From assembly GCA_024225635.1 (NCBI GenBank), contig JAAEMK010000787.1:1-64000 (forward strand): 64,000 nucleotides of DNA, read 5' to 3'. How positions within the stretch are numbered: position 1 is the first letter of the stretch; each line of letters opens with the position of its first letter. Positions 33,508 to 44,100 of the stretch are shown one piece after another. Below the pieces are notes generated by a model, which did not search any database, was not told the DNA's origin, and was given only the letters and a program-made list of their open reading frames with translations. Source of the stretch: Desulfobacteraceae bacterium (lineage in GTDB: Bacteria; Desulfobacterota; Desulfobacteria; Desulfobacterales; Desulfobacteraceae). The translations under genes and the position numbers were made by a program.

Positions 33508-36500
33508 TCATCTCCCAAAATCGAACCCTCCTGCTTGAATTTCCCTGACACTTTCCTTGATCACGCCTATTATCCGTTCCAGGTCGGCCCGGGTGTGTGC
33601 GGTTGAAAAAAAACAGATCCGCCTCTCCCAGGTGTACACCCCCTTGGACATCATCAGATAAAACAGAAGATCCAGGATCAGGGGCTGCATGGCGGGATCA
33701 AACTCACCTTGGGACACAAAACGGAAAAACGATGCGCAAAAATGGATGCGAAGGGGAACGGCGTGTTCTTCAAACCAGTTGTTCAGCCGGTCCGCAAAGA
33801 ATGTCGTCAACCGATTGACCGTTTTCTGCAACGTGCCGCCCTGCTCCTTTAAATGGGTCAGCACGGCCCGGGCCGCCACCATGGCCAGGGGGTGCTTGCA
33901 GAAGGTGCCGCCAAAAAAGGTCACGGCCTTGTCCGGCATGGAATCATCCCCATACCGCCACCCGCCGCCGTCAATGGCATCCATGAAACGGGCCTTGCCT
34001 GCGATCACGCTGATGGGCAGTCCGCCGCCAATGAGCTTACCGTAGGTGACCATGTCCGCCTGCACGTCAAAATATGCCTGGGCGCCGCCGGGACATAACC
34101 GGAAACCGGTTATGATTTCATCGAAAATCAGGGCAATGCCATGGGTCAGGGTGGTTTCCCGCAATTCTTTTAAAAACCCTCGGGGGGTGAGGCTTGGATT
34201 GCGGCTCTGGACAGGTTCCACCAGTACCGCCGCCAGGTTGCGGCCGTGTTTTTTGATAAATTCCAGGCTTTCGGGTTGCCCATAGGGCAGGACAATTACA
34301 TCCTCGATCATTTTGGATGACGTGCCCGGCGCCATGGGCACGGAACCATTTACCCCGGGCAGGGCCAGAACCCCGTCAAAAATACCATGGTAGGAATCCT
34401 TGAAAATAACGATTTTATCCCGGCCGGTTATGGTGCGGGCGATACGCAGGGCCACCATGACCGCCTCGGTACCGGTATTGGAAAAGGTGACCCGTTCCAC
34501 CCCGGTGATCTCCGTGATCAGGCGGGCCACGTCTCCTGTGCGGTCAAACTGGGGCGCCAGTTGAAATCCGTTTTTGAGCTGTTCTTCCACCGCCGCCACC
34601 ACAAAGGGAGCATTGTTGCCGAAATAATTTACCCCGTATCCCATGGCCATATCGATATATTCGTTGCCGTCCACATCGTACAGGTATGCGCCCCGGGCCC
34701 GGGAACAGACAATGGGATACATGATCTCCTTCATGGTCAGGCGAAACCCCAGGGAATTGATCCAGTCGGAAAACCAGGGGCGGTTCTTTTCCATGATCGC
34801 CCTGGACTCCGGGGTTCGAGCGGTGTAACCGTCAATGAAGTTATCAACAAAGGCCTGCTGCCGTTTGTTCAAAGTATCCTTTAAAAGGGTCATGGAACGG
34901 ACATCCACATTGCCGCCGGACTGATTGTTCCCTCCTCCCTTGAAAAAATCCAGGGTTCCCATTGACGGCGGCCCCGGTTTTTCCGGCATCCCGGGGGGCT
35001 TGCCCCGGCCCGGCCCGGATGATGCCCGGCCGGAAATCAGGGACAGTTGTTTGGACATCACTTCCAGCTGACGGTGAATCAGCCGGTCCAGCTCTCCCCC
35101 GGCTTCCACTGCATTCATCTGTTTCATTAAACACTCCTCCCGCTCAGGTTGCCCATGGCGCCCAATGGCGGAGTTGGACGTGGGATCGGAGGGTACGGGC
35201 GATTTTTCCTTTGCCGGCCCCGGCAGGGGCCTCACCGGATTCATCCAGAAGGACCTGCGCCGGAAGGGATAAAACGGCAGGGTCACTTTATGCCGGGTAT
35301 AGGGTTCATCAAAGCCCTGCCAGTTCACCGGCACGCCCGCGGCATGGAGCCGGGCCAGGGAACCCAGAAGGGTTTCCCAGTCATCGCCCCCGCGAACCAT
35401 GGACGGCAGGCACAGGCTTGCCCGGGCATCGTCCCGGCATACCGGAGCACCATCCCGGCGTACCGGAGCATCACCCGGACGTACCTGAGCATCACCCGGA
35501 CGTACCTGAACATCCCCCAGACGTACCTGAGCATCACCCAGGCGTACCGGAGCATCACCCAGACGTACCTGAGCATCACCCAGACATACCTGAGCATCAT
35601 CCAGGCATGCCTGGGCAAGATCCCGGAGCACGGCATGGGGACCGATCTCAAGGAAGATATTGCCTCCCATCTCCCGGGCGGTTCGGACCATGTCCCGGAA
35701 TCTCACCGTGCCGATAAGGTGCTCTCCCCAGTATCCCGGGCGAATGATCTCGTCCGCCCCGGCCCTTTGCCCGGTCAGGTTGGAAATAAGCGGTATCCGG
35801 GGCCCTTTCATGGTTTTACCGGCAAAAGCGGCTTCCAGGGATTTCCTGGCCGGCTGCATCAAAGGAGAATGAAAAGCATGGGAGACCTCCAGGCGATGGA
35901 AGGTAAGACCTTTTTCATCCAGGCGTTTCAGGAGTTCCTCAAGTGCCGTGGCCTCCCCTGAAACAACGGTATTTTCCGGACTGTTCACGGACGCCACGCT
36001 CAATTGCCCGGCCACGGCTTCCAATTCCCGGGCCACCAGGGTTTCATCGGCAAACACGGCAGCCATGGCGCCCCCGGCCGCCGCCTGCTCCTGGATGAGC
36101 CTTCCCCGTTCCACAGCCAGGGAAAGCCCGTCTTCCAATGAGAACACCCCTGCAATGCAGGCCGCCACATATTCGCCAATGCTATGGCCCATGACCATGG
36201 AGGGCCGTATTCCCCAGGAGCGCCACAACTCGGCCAGGGCGTATTCAACGGCAAACATGGCCGGTTGGGTATGGATGGTCCTCCCAAGGGTATCATCTGC
36301 AGGGGATGGCCCGCACACAAGATCCGTCAGATGCATGTCCCAATAGTTGGACAGGATGACGTCACAACGGTTAATGGCATCCCGGAAAACCGGCTGTGTG
36401 TCATGGAGCTGTCCGGCCATTCCCCCATACTGGGCCCCCTGGCCGGTGAACATAAAAACGATTTTGGGTTTACCCGCCGGGATTTCGCCCATGGCTTTGC

Positions 36501-38163
36501 TCTCGATAACACCGGGCGCCCTGCCCTGCTCCATGGCCAGGTCAAGCTGCCTTGAGGCATCCGCTTTGGTTGCGGCCATCACCACCATGCGACGGCTGAA
36601 ATGCTTGCGCCCGCAGGAAGCAGTATGGCAGATGTCGGCCCAGGACAGGGAGGTCTGTTCCAGGAAATCCCGGTAGCGGGACCCAAGGAGGGTCAAGGCC
36701 TTGTCATCCCGGGCAGACAAGGGCAGCAGGTGAAGGGGACGCCCGGGACTTTTGTTTTCCCCCCCGGGCTGCCCCGGCCCACTGTCCGGGGGAGCCGAAA
36801 GAATCACATGGGCATTGGTGCCGCTGAACCCGAACCCGCTCAACCCGGCCACGGCATTTCCATTGACCGTGGGCCAGGGCCGGAGGCCGTCCACCACTTC
36901 AATGGGCAAGTCATTCCAGGGGATATGGTCACTGGGGGTCTCAAAATGAAGGCTTGGGGGAATTTGACGGCGTTCCAGGGCCAGGATGGTCTTGATGAGT
37001 CCGGGCATACCCGCTGCGGCCTCCAGGTGGCCGATATTGGTTTTCACCGACCCCAAAAGCACCTTACGTTGCCGCCCGTTGAACACCATGCCCAGGGCCC
37101 GGGCCTCCTGGGGATCCCCCAGCCGGGTGCCGGTGCCGTGGCATTCAATATAATCAATATCCGCCGGGGCAATCCCGCCATCCTTTAGGGCGGCCCGGAT
37201 TACATTTTTCTGGGCAATGGCGTTGGGCGCGGTCAATCCGTTGCTTTCACCATCCTGGTTAACGGCCGAGCCCCGTATGACCGCCAGAATACGGTCCCGG
37301 TCCCGGCGGGCATCCTCCAGGCGTTTTACCACCACCACCCCGCACCCTTCCCCCCGCACATACCCATTGGCGGCATTGTCAAAGGTGCGGCATCGCCCGT
37401 CAGGGGACAGGGCCTGCAATTTGGAAAATCCCACAAACGGCTCCGGGGTCACCATGACGTTGCCCCCTCCGACCAGGGCCATATCGCATTCCCGGCTGCG
37501 CAGATGCAGGACCGCCATGTGCAGGGCCACCAGGGCGGATGAACAGGCCGTGTCAATGGCCATGCTGGGTCCCTTTAAATCGTACCGGTAGGAGATCCGT
37601 CCCACGGCCGTGCTGAATGCCGTGCCGGTCAAACTGAATTCATCGATTTTCCGGGGATCTCCGGATTCCAGGTGGGCTTGCAGGTAATCCCGGGTGGAAA
37701 ACCCCACAAAAACACCCGTGGAGCTTCCCTTTAACCCATCCGGGTTGATCCCTCCGTATTCCAGGGCTTCATGGGTCACCTCCAAGAGCAGGCGATGCTG
37801 GGGATCCATGGCCCTGGCCTCATCCGGCGGAATACCAAAGAATACATTGTCAAACCGGTCGACGGTATCCAGGAAACCGCCATGGCGGGCATAACTCTTG
37901 CCGGGAGCATGGGGATGGGCATCGTAATACAGGTCCGAATCCCACCGGCCCGCCGGCACTTCCGTAATGGCATTCCCTCCCCTTGCAAGCAGTTCCCAGA
38001 ATTTCTCCGGTGTATCCGCCCCCCCGGGAAACCGGCACCCCATTCCGATCACCGCCACCGGCCCGGTCTGCTTCAACCCGGCCACTTCCTCCATGAGCGA
38101 CTTGATCTTGTCAGAGGCTTTCTTGAGCTTTTCCAGATAGAGTTGTTCCCTTTGTTTATCCAT
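33508..38163 (-). CDS. PKS module KS-AT with fused class III aminotransferase
   Basis: A 1551-residue protein. An N-terminal coiled-coil docking region leads to KS (about 32-460; Cys in DTACSSAL near 206, HGTGTRLGD, NIGHLEAAAG). AT follows (about 555-880; FTGQGAQ, GHSIGE near 661, and HAFH, the malonyl-type signature). After the AT come a heptapeptide repeat and a linker containing LIHRQLEVMSKQLSLI. The C-terminus (about 1130-1545) is a PLP-dependent class III aminotransferase (SNTGTEAVM, IFDEIITGFR, the Schiff-base Lys in TYGKLIGGG near 1375). No carrier domain is visible between AT and aminotransferase or after it. The T domain starting the next megasynthase probably carries the beta-ketoacyl chain, which the aminotransferase converts to a beta-amino acyl group as in mycosubtilin and iturin synthesis. 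The ABC exporter gene follows after nine bases. Confidence 0.9.
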   Translation of the reverse strand: MDKQREQLYLEKLKKASDKIKSLMEEVAGLKQTGPVAVIGMGCRFPGGADTPEKFWELLARGGNAITEVPAGRWDSDLYYDAHPHAPGKSYARHGGFLDTVDRFDNVFFGIPPDEARAMDPQHRLLLEVTHEALEYGGINPDGLKGSSTGVFVGFSTRDYLQAHLESGDPRKIDEFSLTGTAFSTAVGRISYRYDLKGPSMAIDTACSSALVALHMAVLHLRSRECDMALVGGGNVMVTPEPFVGFSKLQALSPDGRCRTFDNAANGYVRGEGCGVVVVKRLEDARRDRDRILAVIRGSAVNQDGESNGLTAPNAIAQKNVIRAALKDGGIAPADIDYIECHGTGTRLGDPQEARALGMVFNGRQRKVLLGSVKTNIGHLEAAAGMPGLIKTILALERRQIPPSLHFETPSDHIPWNDLPIEVVDGLRPWPTVNGNAVAGLSGFGFSGTNAHVILSAPPDSGPGQPGGENKSPGRPLHLLPLSARDDKALTLLGSRYRDFLEQTSLSWADICHTASCGRKHFSRRMVVMAATKADASRQLDLAMEQGRAPGVIESKAMGEIPAGKPKIVFMFTGQGAQYGGMAGQLHDTQPVFRDAINRCDVILSNYWDMHLTDLVCGPSPADDTLGRTIHTQPAMFAVEYALAELWRSWGIRPSMVMGHSIGEYVAACIAGVFSLEDGLSLAVERGRLIQEQAAAGGAMAAVFADETLVARELEAVAGQLSVASVNSPENTVVSGEATALEELLKRLDEKGLTFHRLEVSHAFHSPLMQPARKSLEAAFAGKTMKGPRIPLISNLTGQRAGADEIIRPGYWGEHLIGTVRFRDMVRTAREMGGNIFLEIGPHAVLRDLAQACLDDAQVCLGDAQVRLGDAPVRLGDAQVRLGDVQVRPGDAQVRPGDAPVRRDGAPVCRDDARASLCLPSMVRGGDDWETLLGSLARLHAAGVPVNWQGFDEPYTRHKVTLPFYPFRRRSFWMNPVRPLPGPAKEKSPVPSDPTSNSAIGRHGQPEREECLMKQMNAVEAGGELDRLIHRQLEVMSKQLSLISGRASSGPGRGKPPGMPEKPGPPSMGTLDFFKGGGNNQSGGNVDVRSMTLLKDTLNKRQQAFVDNFIDGYTARTPESRAIMEKNRPWFSDWINSLGFRLTMKEIMYPIVCSRARGAYLYDVDGNEYIDMAMGYGVNYFGNNAPFVVAAVEEQLKNGFQLAPQFDRTGDVARLITEITGVERVTFSNTGTEAVMVALRIARTITGRDKIVIFKDSYHGIFDGVLALPGVNGSVPMAPGTSSKMIEDVIVLPYGQPESLEFIKKHGRNLAAVLVEPVQSRNPSLTPRGFLKELRETTLTHGIALIFDEIITGFRLCPGGAQAYFDVQADMVTYGKLIGGGLPISVIAGKARFMDAIDGGGWRYGDDSMPDKAVTFFGGTFCKHPLAMVAARAVLTHLKEQGGTLQKTVNRLTTFFADRLNNWFEEHAVPLRIHFCASFFRFVSQGEFDPAMQPLILDLLFYLMMSKGVYTWERRICFFSTAHTRADLERIIGVIKESVREIQAGGFDFGR
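35420..35613 (-). repeat. 21-bp tandem repeat in the post-AT linker
   Basis: About nine copies of a degenerate 21-base unit encode the heptapeptide VRLGDAQ and variants (VRPGDAP, VCRDDAR). They lie directly after the conserved AT end (LRDLAQACL). Neighbouring ATs lack this insertion. Confidence 0.88.
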
Positions 38164-38199
38164 TTTTTTCAGCAGATCTCCCCGCCAGTCAGACGCCGT

Positions 38200-41100
38200 T
38201 TAGTCCAATAAGGTATCCAGCTCCTCCAATACGTCATTTGCCGACAATCCGTCATTCCCCCGGTCACGCCGGGTTTTCCCACTGTTTTTTCCATCCTCCG
38301 GCCAGGTCATCTCTTCCATGAGGTAGGTTGTAATCTTCTCCAGTGTTGGATAATCAAACAACAGGGAGGCCGGCAGGACCTTGCCGATCTCCCGGCCCAG
38401 ACGGTTGCGCAGCTCCACGGCCATCAAGGAATCAAATCCCTGTTCCATGAGGGGTTGATCGATGATCAGGGCCTCCCGGCCACTCCCCGCCACATTGGTG
38501 GCGAGCTGTCCTGTAAAGTCCAGCAGAAGGGAATAACGCTCGTCCGGTTCCGCATCCTTGAGCAGGCCGATGATTTCAGAGGGTTGGCTTGAGAGCGTCT
38601 CCTCCCCGTCCGGCGGACCGATTTCCGATAACATGGCCGGAAGGGGCCCCGGGAAGTTCCGGCGGAACACCCCCCAGTCAATGGCCATGGCCCCGGCCTG
38701 TACCGGGTTCCGGTCCAGTATCATCTGAAAAAGGGTCTTGCCGGTTTCCACTTCCAGGGGAACGGCGCCCCAGGCTGCCAGCCGGTCCCGGCCGGCGGCC
38801 ATGCCTGCGTCCCAGGCCCCCCAGTTGATGGATACGGCGGGAAGGCCGCATGCCCGCCGGTAATGGGCCATGGCATCCAGGAACCCATTGGCCCCTGCAT
38901 AACTTCCCTGGCCGGCATTGCCCAGCAATGACGCCACGGATGAAAACATGACAAAAAAGTCCAAATCATGGTCAGCGCTCAACCGGTGGAGGTTCCAGGC
39001 CCCGTTGACCTTGGGCCGGAGCACCTGCTTAAACCCCGTAACATCCTGATCCGCCAGCATGCCGTCCTCCAGCACCCCGGCGGCATGGATAACGCCCTTC
39101 AAGGGCGGCAGGTCCGCCCCCAAGCTTTCCCAGGCCTTTTTCATTTGATTATAATCCCCCACATCAGCGATCATCACCCGGACATCCGCCCCCTTTTCCT
39201 TAAGGGAGTCAATGCGCGCCGCCGATTCCTCCCCGGGGGCGGAACGGGTCACCAGCACCAGGTGGGCTACGCCCTCATCCACAAGGAATTCGGCCATGGA
39301 AAGCCCCAGGGCTCCCGCGCCCCCCGTGATCAGGCATGTGGTCCCGGCCCTGTTCCCGGCACCCCGGGACGGATTCACGGTAACCACCACTTTGCCCACA
39401 TGCTCGGCCCGGGCCATGTGGCTGAAGGCTTCCCTGACCTTTTGGATGCCAAAGGTTTGAAACGGCAGGGGCTTGAATTTTCCGGCATCCATGCAAGCCG
39501 CCATCTCCCCGAGCATGCGGGTGACGGCCCCGGGATTTTCCCGGGCGATATCGTTCAGATCAAACAGGTGATAGGCTGCATCCGGCCGTGCGGCTGCGGC
39601 CTCCCCGGTCGTCCATACTCCGATTTTACCGATTTCAACAAACCGGCCCCCCCCGGCAAGGACGCTGAAGGACCGCTCGATAACCTCCCCGGTAAGGCTG
39701 TTCAGGATCACATGCACCCCCTCTCCATGGGTGTGCTCCAGTATCTCATCAGCAAAATCAAGAGCCCTGGAATCCATGACATGGGTCACCCCCATGGCTT
39801 TCAGCACATCCCACTTGGGACGGCTTGCAGTGGCAAAAACCACACAGCCCTTGTCCAGGGCCAGCTGGAGTGCGGCCATGCCCACACCGCCGCTGGCGGC
39901 ATGGATGAGCACCCGTTCCCCCTGTTGAATACCGGCCAGGTTTACAAGCCCGTGCCAGGCGGTCAGGAATGTGGTGGCGACGGTGGCGGCAGCCTTGAAA
40001 CTGATGCCCCGGGGTTTGGGAATAACATGGGCCCCGGGCACTGTGACAAAGGATGCAAGGCTCCCACCGGCCATGGCGGCAACCACCGGGTCCCCAACGG
40101 CCAGGTGGTCCACATTCTCCCCCCTGGCGGCCACGGTTCCCGCGCATTCAAATCCCAGGGGCAGTTTTTCAGCTGTTTCAATGCCCATTTCAGCACTTAC
40201 ATCCTGCATCATGCCAAGGGCATGGAGCACGTCCCGGAAATTCAGCCCGGCGGTATGCACCCGGATTTTCACCTGGTCCGGCCCGGGTGGCTCGGGTTCC
40301 ATGGGGACAAGCTCCAGGCTTTCCAGTCCTTCATAGGATTTCAGGCATACCTTGACCGGTTCCTCCTCCGGATCCGGCCAGGCGTCATGGGGAACCAGCC
40401 GGACGCCATAGCGTTTCCCCCGGCGCCAGGCCACCTGGTTTTCCCCATCGGCAAACCGCAAGGCATCCAAAAGGGTCTCTCCGGGATGGGAATCCAGGAC
40501 GTCCAGGTCAAGGCAACGGGTCCCAAGCTCGGGATATTCCAGCATGAGCACCCGGCCCAGTCCCCACAGGACGGCATTGAACGGCGGGATCGGCATTGCT
40601 TCGCCGTTCACACTGACCATGCCCTGGGTAACCACCCACAATTGGGGCGCGTCCTTAAACTTCAACCCGCCCAGGGCCTGCACCAGCATAAGGAGGCTCC
40701 GCCACCCAAGGTCCGCGGCTTCACTGTCAAGGGAGGGCGCATCCTCCAGGGACCAGAGGTGAATGATCCCCCGGAGGGGCGCCGGCGCCTCTGCGACTTT
40801 TTCGAACAGCCGGGTATACTGGGCCGCATCCGACGGATCAATGGAACAGGCGCCGTCATTAGAAAGGGTAAAGGATTCGCCGGGAGTTACCACAAGTACC
40901 CTGTGCCCGTGATCCCCCAAGGCCCGGGCAAGTTCAGTCCCGGCCGGTTTGTCCACGGGACTGAACAGGACGTACGAGCCGGGCCCCCGGTCAAACCCTT
41001 GGGAAATCTCCCGCCCATGGGCAATGGGACGCCAGTGCAAATCATATAGTTTTTTCCCAAGGGGCTTTTGAAACTGACGGAGCAGCCTGCGCCGGGACAC

Positions 41101-44100
41101 GGCCCGGCCCATGACACCCTTGATTTCACCAAAAATCTCCCCGGACTCCAGAATGAGGGTCAGATCCGCCTTAAAATGATCCCCAGCGGATGTCACCGCC
41201 CGCCCATGAACCCAGAAGACAGGCTCGGGCTTCCCGTGGAGTGTCAATCGATCAAGCCCCACCGGCAAAAACACGGCATCCCCTTCTGTTTCCGGGGTCA
41301 GGCAGTTGACCAGCTGGAAACATCCGTCCAGGAGGATGGGGTGGAACACATAGGTCCCGGCCGGGGCATCCGTGGCCGGATCAAATTCCACCCGGACCCG
41401 TCCCAGGGCTTCACCCGGGTTCAGGCAGATCCTGGACAGGGAGACAAATCCGCCGTCATAGTCAAAGCCCGTCCCGGAGAGGCGTTCATAGTACTCCCCG
41501 GCATCGGTTTCCACGGCAAAGGAGCTGGCCGTTGTTTCCGGCGGCTCCGGGTAATTTTTCTCCCTTTTTCCGTTTTCGGCCCCCGGCGGAACGATCCGGC
41601 CCGTGGCATGGGAAACCCAGGCCTGGTCAGCCTCCCTTGAATTGCTGAAAATATGGAATTCAAACCCGGAGCCCTCCAGGGGGGTCAAAATCAACTGAAT
41701 CCGCCGGGGGCCGTCCATCAAAAGGGGCGCCTGGAAGGTGATGGATTCCAGCACCGGCCCCGGCCCGTTCATTTGCAGAGCACCTGCCTTGAGGGCCATT
41801 TCCACGTATGCCGCACCCGGCAGCACACACCTGCCGTGTACCCGGTGCCCTTTCAGGTAAACCGGATCATCCGGCGTGAGCAGACTGTCAAAAATAGTCT
41901 CTTTGAGGGCATTCACAACCGGACTTCCCAGCAGGGGATGAATATCCGCCCGTTTACCGGCCATGCCGCCGGCCACCGCGCCAAAGGGGTTGACCGGATA
42001 GGATTGGTGCTGAAAGGGATAGGTGGGCAGCTGCACCCGCCTGACATCCTGATTTTGATAAAGCATCCGCCACGGAACCGTAGCCCCCGCCACAAAGTTT
42101 GCGGCAAGGCTTCGATAAAGCCTTGACCGTTGCTCCGGGTCCTCCGGTACCCTGGTGAGATCCGGCACAGGTCCGGGGGACACGATTTTTTGATCCGAAT
42201 TGCTGAAAATATCCGGATGGGATTCGCCCCCCATAAATGCTTGTAAACCCTTCTCCAGCTGGGAAAGCGTATTTCCCAGCACGGCCAGCCGGTGGTGGAA
42301 TTTGGCCCGGCAGGTCATGGCGGTATAACAAAGATCCGCCGGATGGATTCCCGGGCGGGCCGACAGAAACCCTGCGTACCGTCCGGCCATGTCGGTCAAC
42401 GCCCTGGGATGGCGGGCGGACAGGATCAGCAGGCAGGGTCCGTCAACCTGCCGTTCCAAATCGTCCGTCTGATCCTGGCCCCCATATTCCGATAAAACCG
42501 TATGGACATTGGTGCCGCTGAACCCAAAGGAGCTGATACCCGCCACCCTTGCCCGGTCCGCGTCCGTCCGCCATGATTTCAGTTCAAGGGGAATCTCCAC
42601 ATCCAGGAGATTCCAGTCAATATGGGAACTTGGTGTTTTAAAATTCAGGTGGGGAGGAATCCGCCGGTGATGCAGCATAAGGGCGGTTTTTATAAGGGCG
42701 GAAATCCCGGCCGAGGATTCCAGATGACCGATATTCGTCTTCACCGACCCCACCACCAGGGGAGCGGGCCTCGGTTTTTTGCAAAACACACTGCCGATGG
42801 CCCTCAGTTCAATGGGATCCCCTAACGGGGTGCCTGTGCCGTGGGCCTCGATAACGCCCACCTCATCCGGGGCCAGTCCGGCATTGGCCAGGGCCTTGCG
42901 GATCACCGCCTCCTGGGAGGGACCACTGGGAACCGTGAGCCCGCCGCTGCCGCCGTCCTGGTTGACGGCGCTGCCGCGAATCAGGGCAATGATCCGGTCC
43001 CCGTCCCTTTGAGCGTCCGATAACCGTTTCAGGGCCACAAGCCCCACCCCCTCGCCCCGGACGTATCCGTTGGCGGATGCGTCAAAGGCCTTGCATCTGC
43101 CGTCCGGCGACAGCATCCGGGCCCGGCTGAAACAGATACTCATCCCGGGAAGAAGCAAAAGATGGGAGCCACCGGACAGGGCCATGTCGCACTCCCTGCG
43201 CCGCAGGCTTTCACAGGCCAGGTGGGCGGACAAAAGCGACGATGAACAGGCGGTATCCACAGCCATGTTGGGACCGGTGAGCCCCAGGGCATAGGCAATG
43301 CGGCCTGCGGCAACGCAATTGCTGCTCCCCGTGCCTTCATAGGGTCCGATCCTTTCGGGATCACCAATGCCGAACCGGATCACGGCGTTTTCCCAGTTGC
43401 CGATGCCAAGGAACACGCCGCAGTTGGAACCGTAAACCGACTGGGGATCGATGTTGGCATTCTCCAGGGTTTCCCAGGCCACCTCCAGCACCAGCCGCTG
43501 CTGGGGGTCCATGCAGGCGGCTTCCCGGGCCGGGATGTCAAAAAACGAGGCATCAAACCCGTCCAGGGCGCCGATGTACCCGCCATAACGGCAATTGACC
43601 TTACCGGGTGCATCCGGGTCATTGTCGTAAAAAGTATCCACATCCCAGCGGTCCCCGGGAACTTGACGGATACTCGAACGTCCTTCTTTCAACAGGGTCC
43701 AGAACTCTCCGGGGGAATCCGCCCCTGGAAACCGGCAGCCCATGCCGATGACGGCAATGGGCTCGGACCGTTCATTTTTATATTTCCCAGGGGTTGCGTC
43801 CTTGCCGGATTGTGCGGAATCGTTTTCCCGCTTATCCACAGGACCGGCAACAGCCCCCTTGTCCGGGCCGGACATGAGTCCGGGGGGCAGCACCTGCTCC
43901 GCCAGATACGCCATGATGGCTTCCACGGTGGGATAATCAAACACCAGGGTGGAGGTAAGACTTACATCCAGGTCCTGTTCCAATTGGTTCTTGAATTCAA
44001 TGGCCATCAGGGAATCCATGCCTGAATCGAACAGACGCCCCCGGGGTTCCATGGAAGAACCCGGGGCAAGCCCCATGACGGCGGAAATCCGTTTATTGAC

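Noticed and set aside
34962-35717. Plus-strand frames rich in HHPDVPEH-type repeats
   Set aside because: They are the antisense reading of the 21-bp repeat in the PKS linker, not a separate repeat protein.
38968-41049. Long plus-strand open frame (693 codons) opposite the bimodular PKS
   Set aside because: Antisense to ER, KR and DH domains with intact motifs on the minus strand. No ribosome binding site and no recognisable domain.
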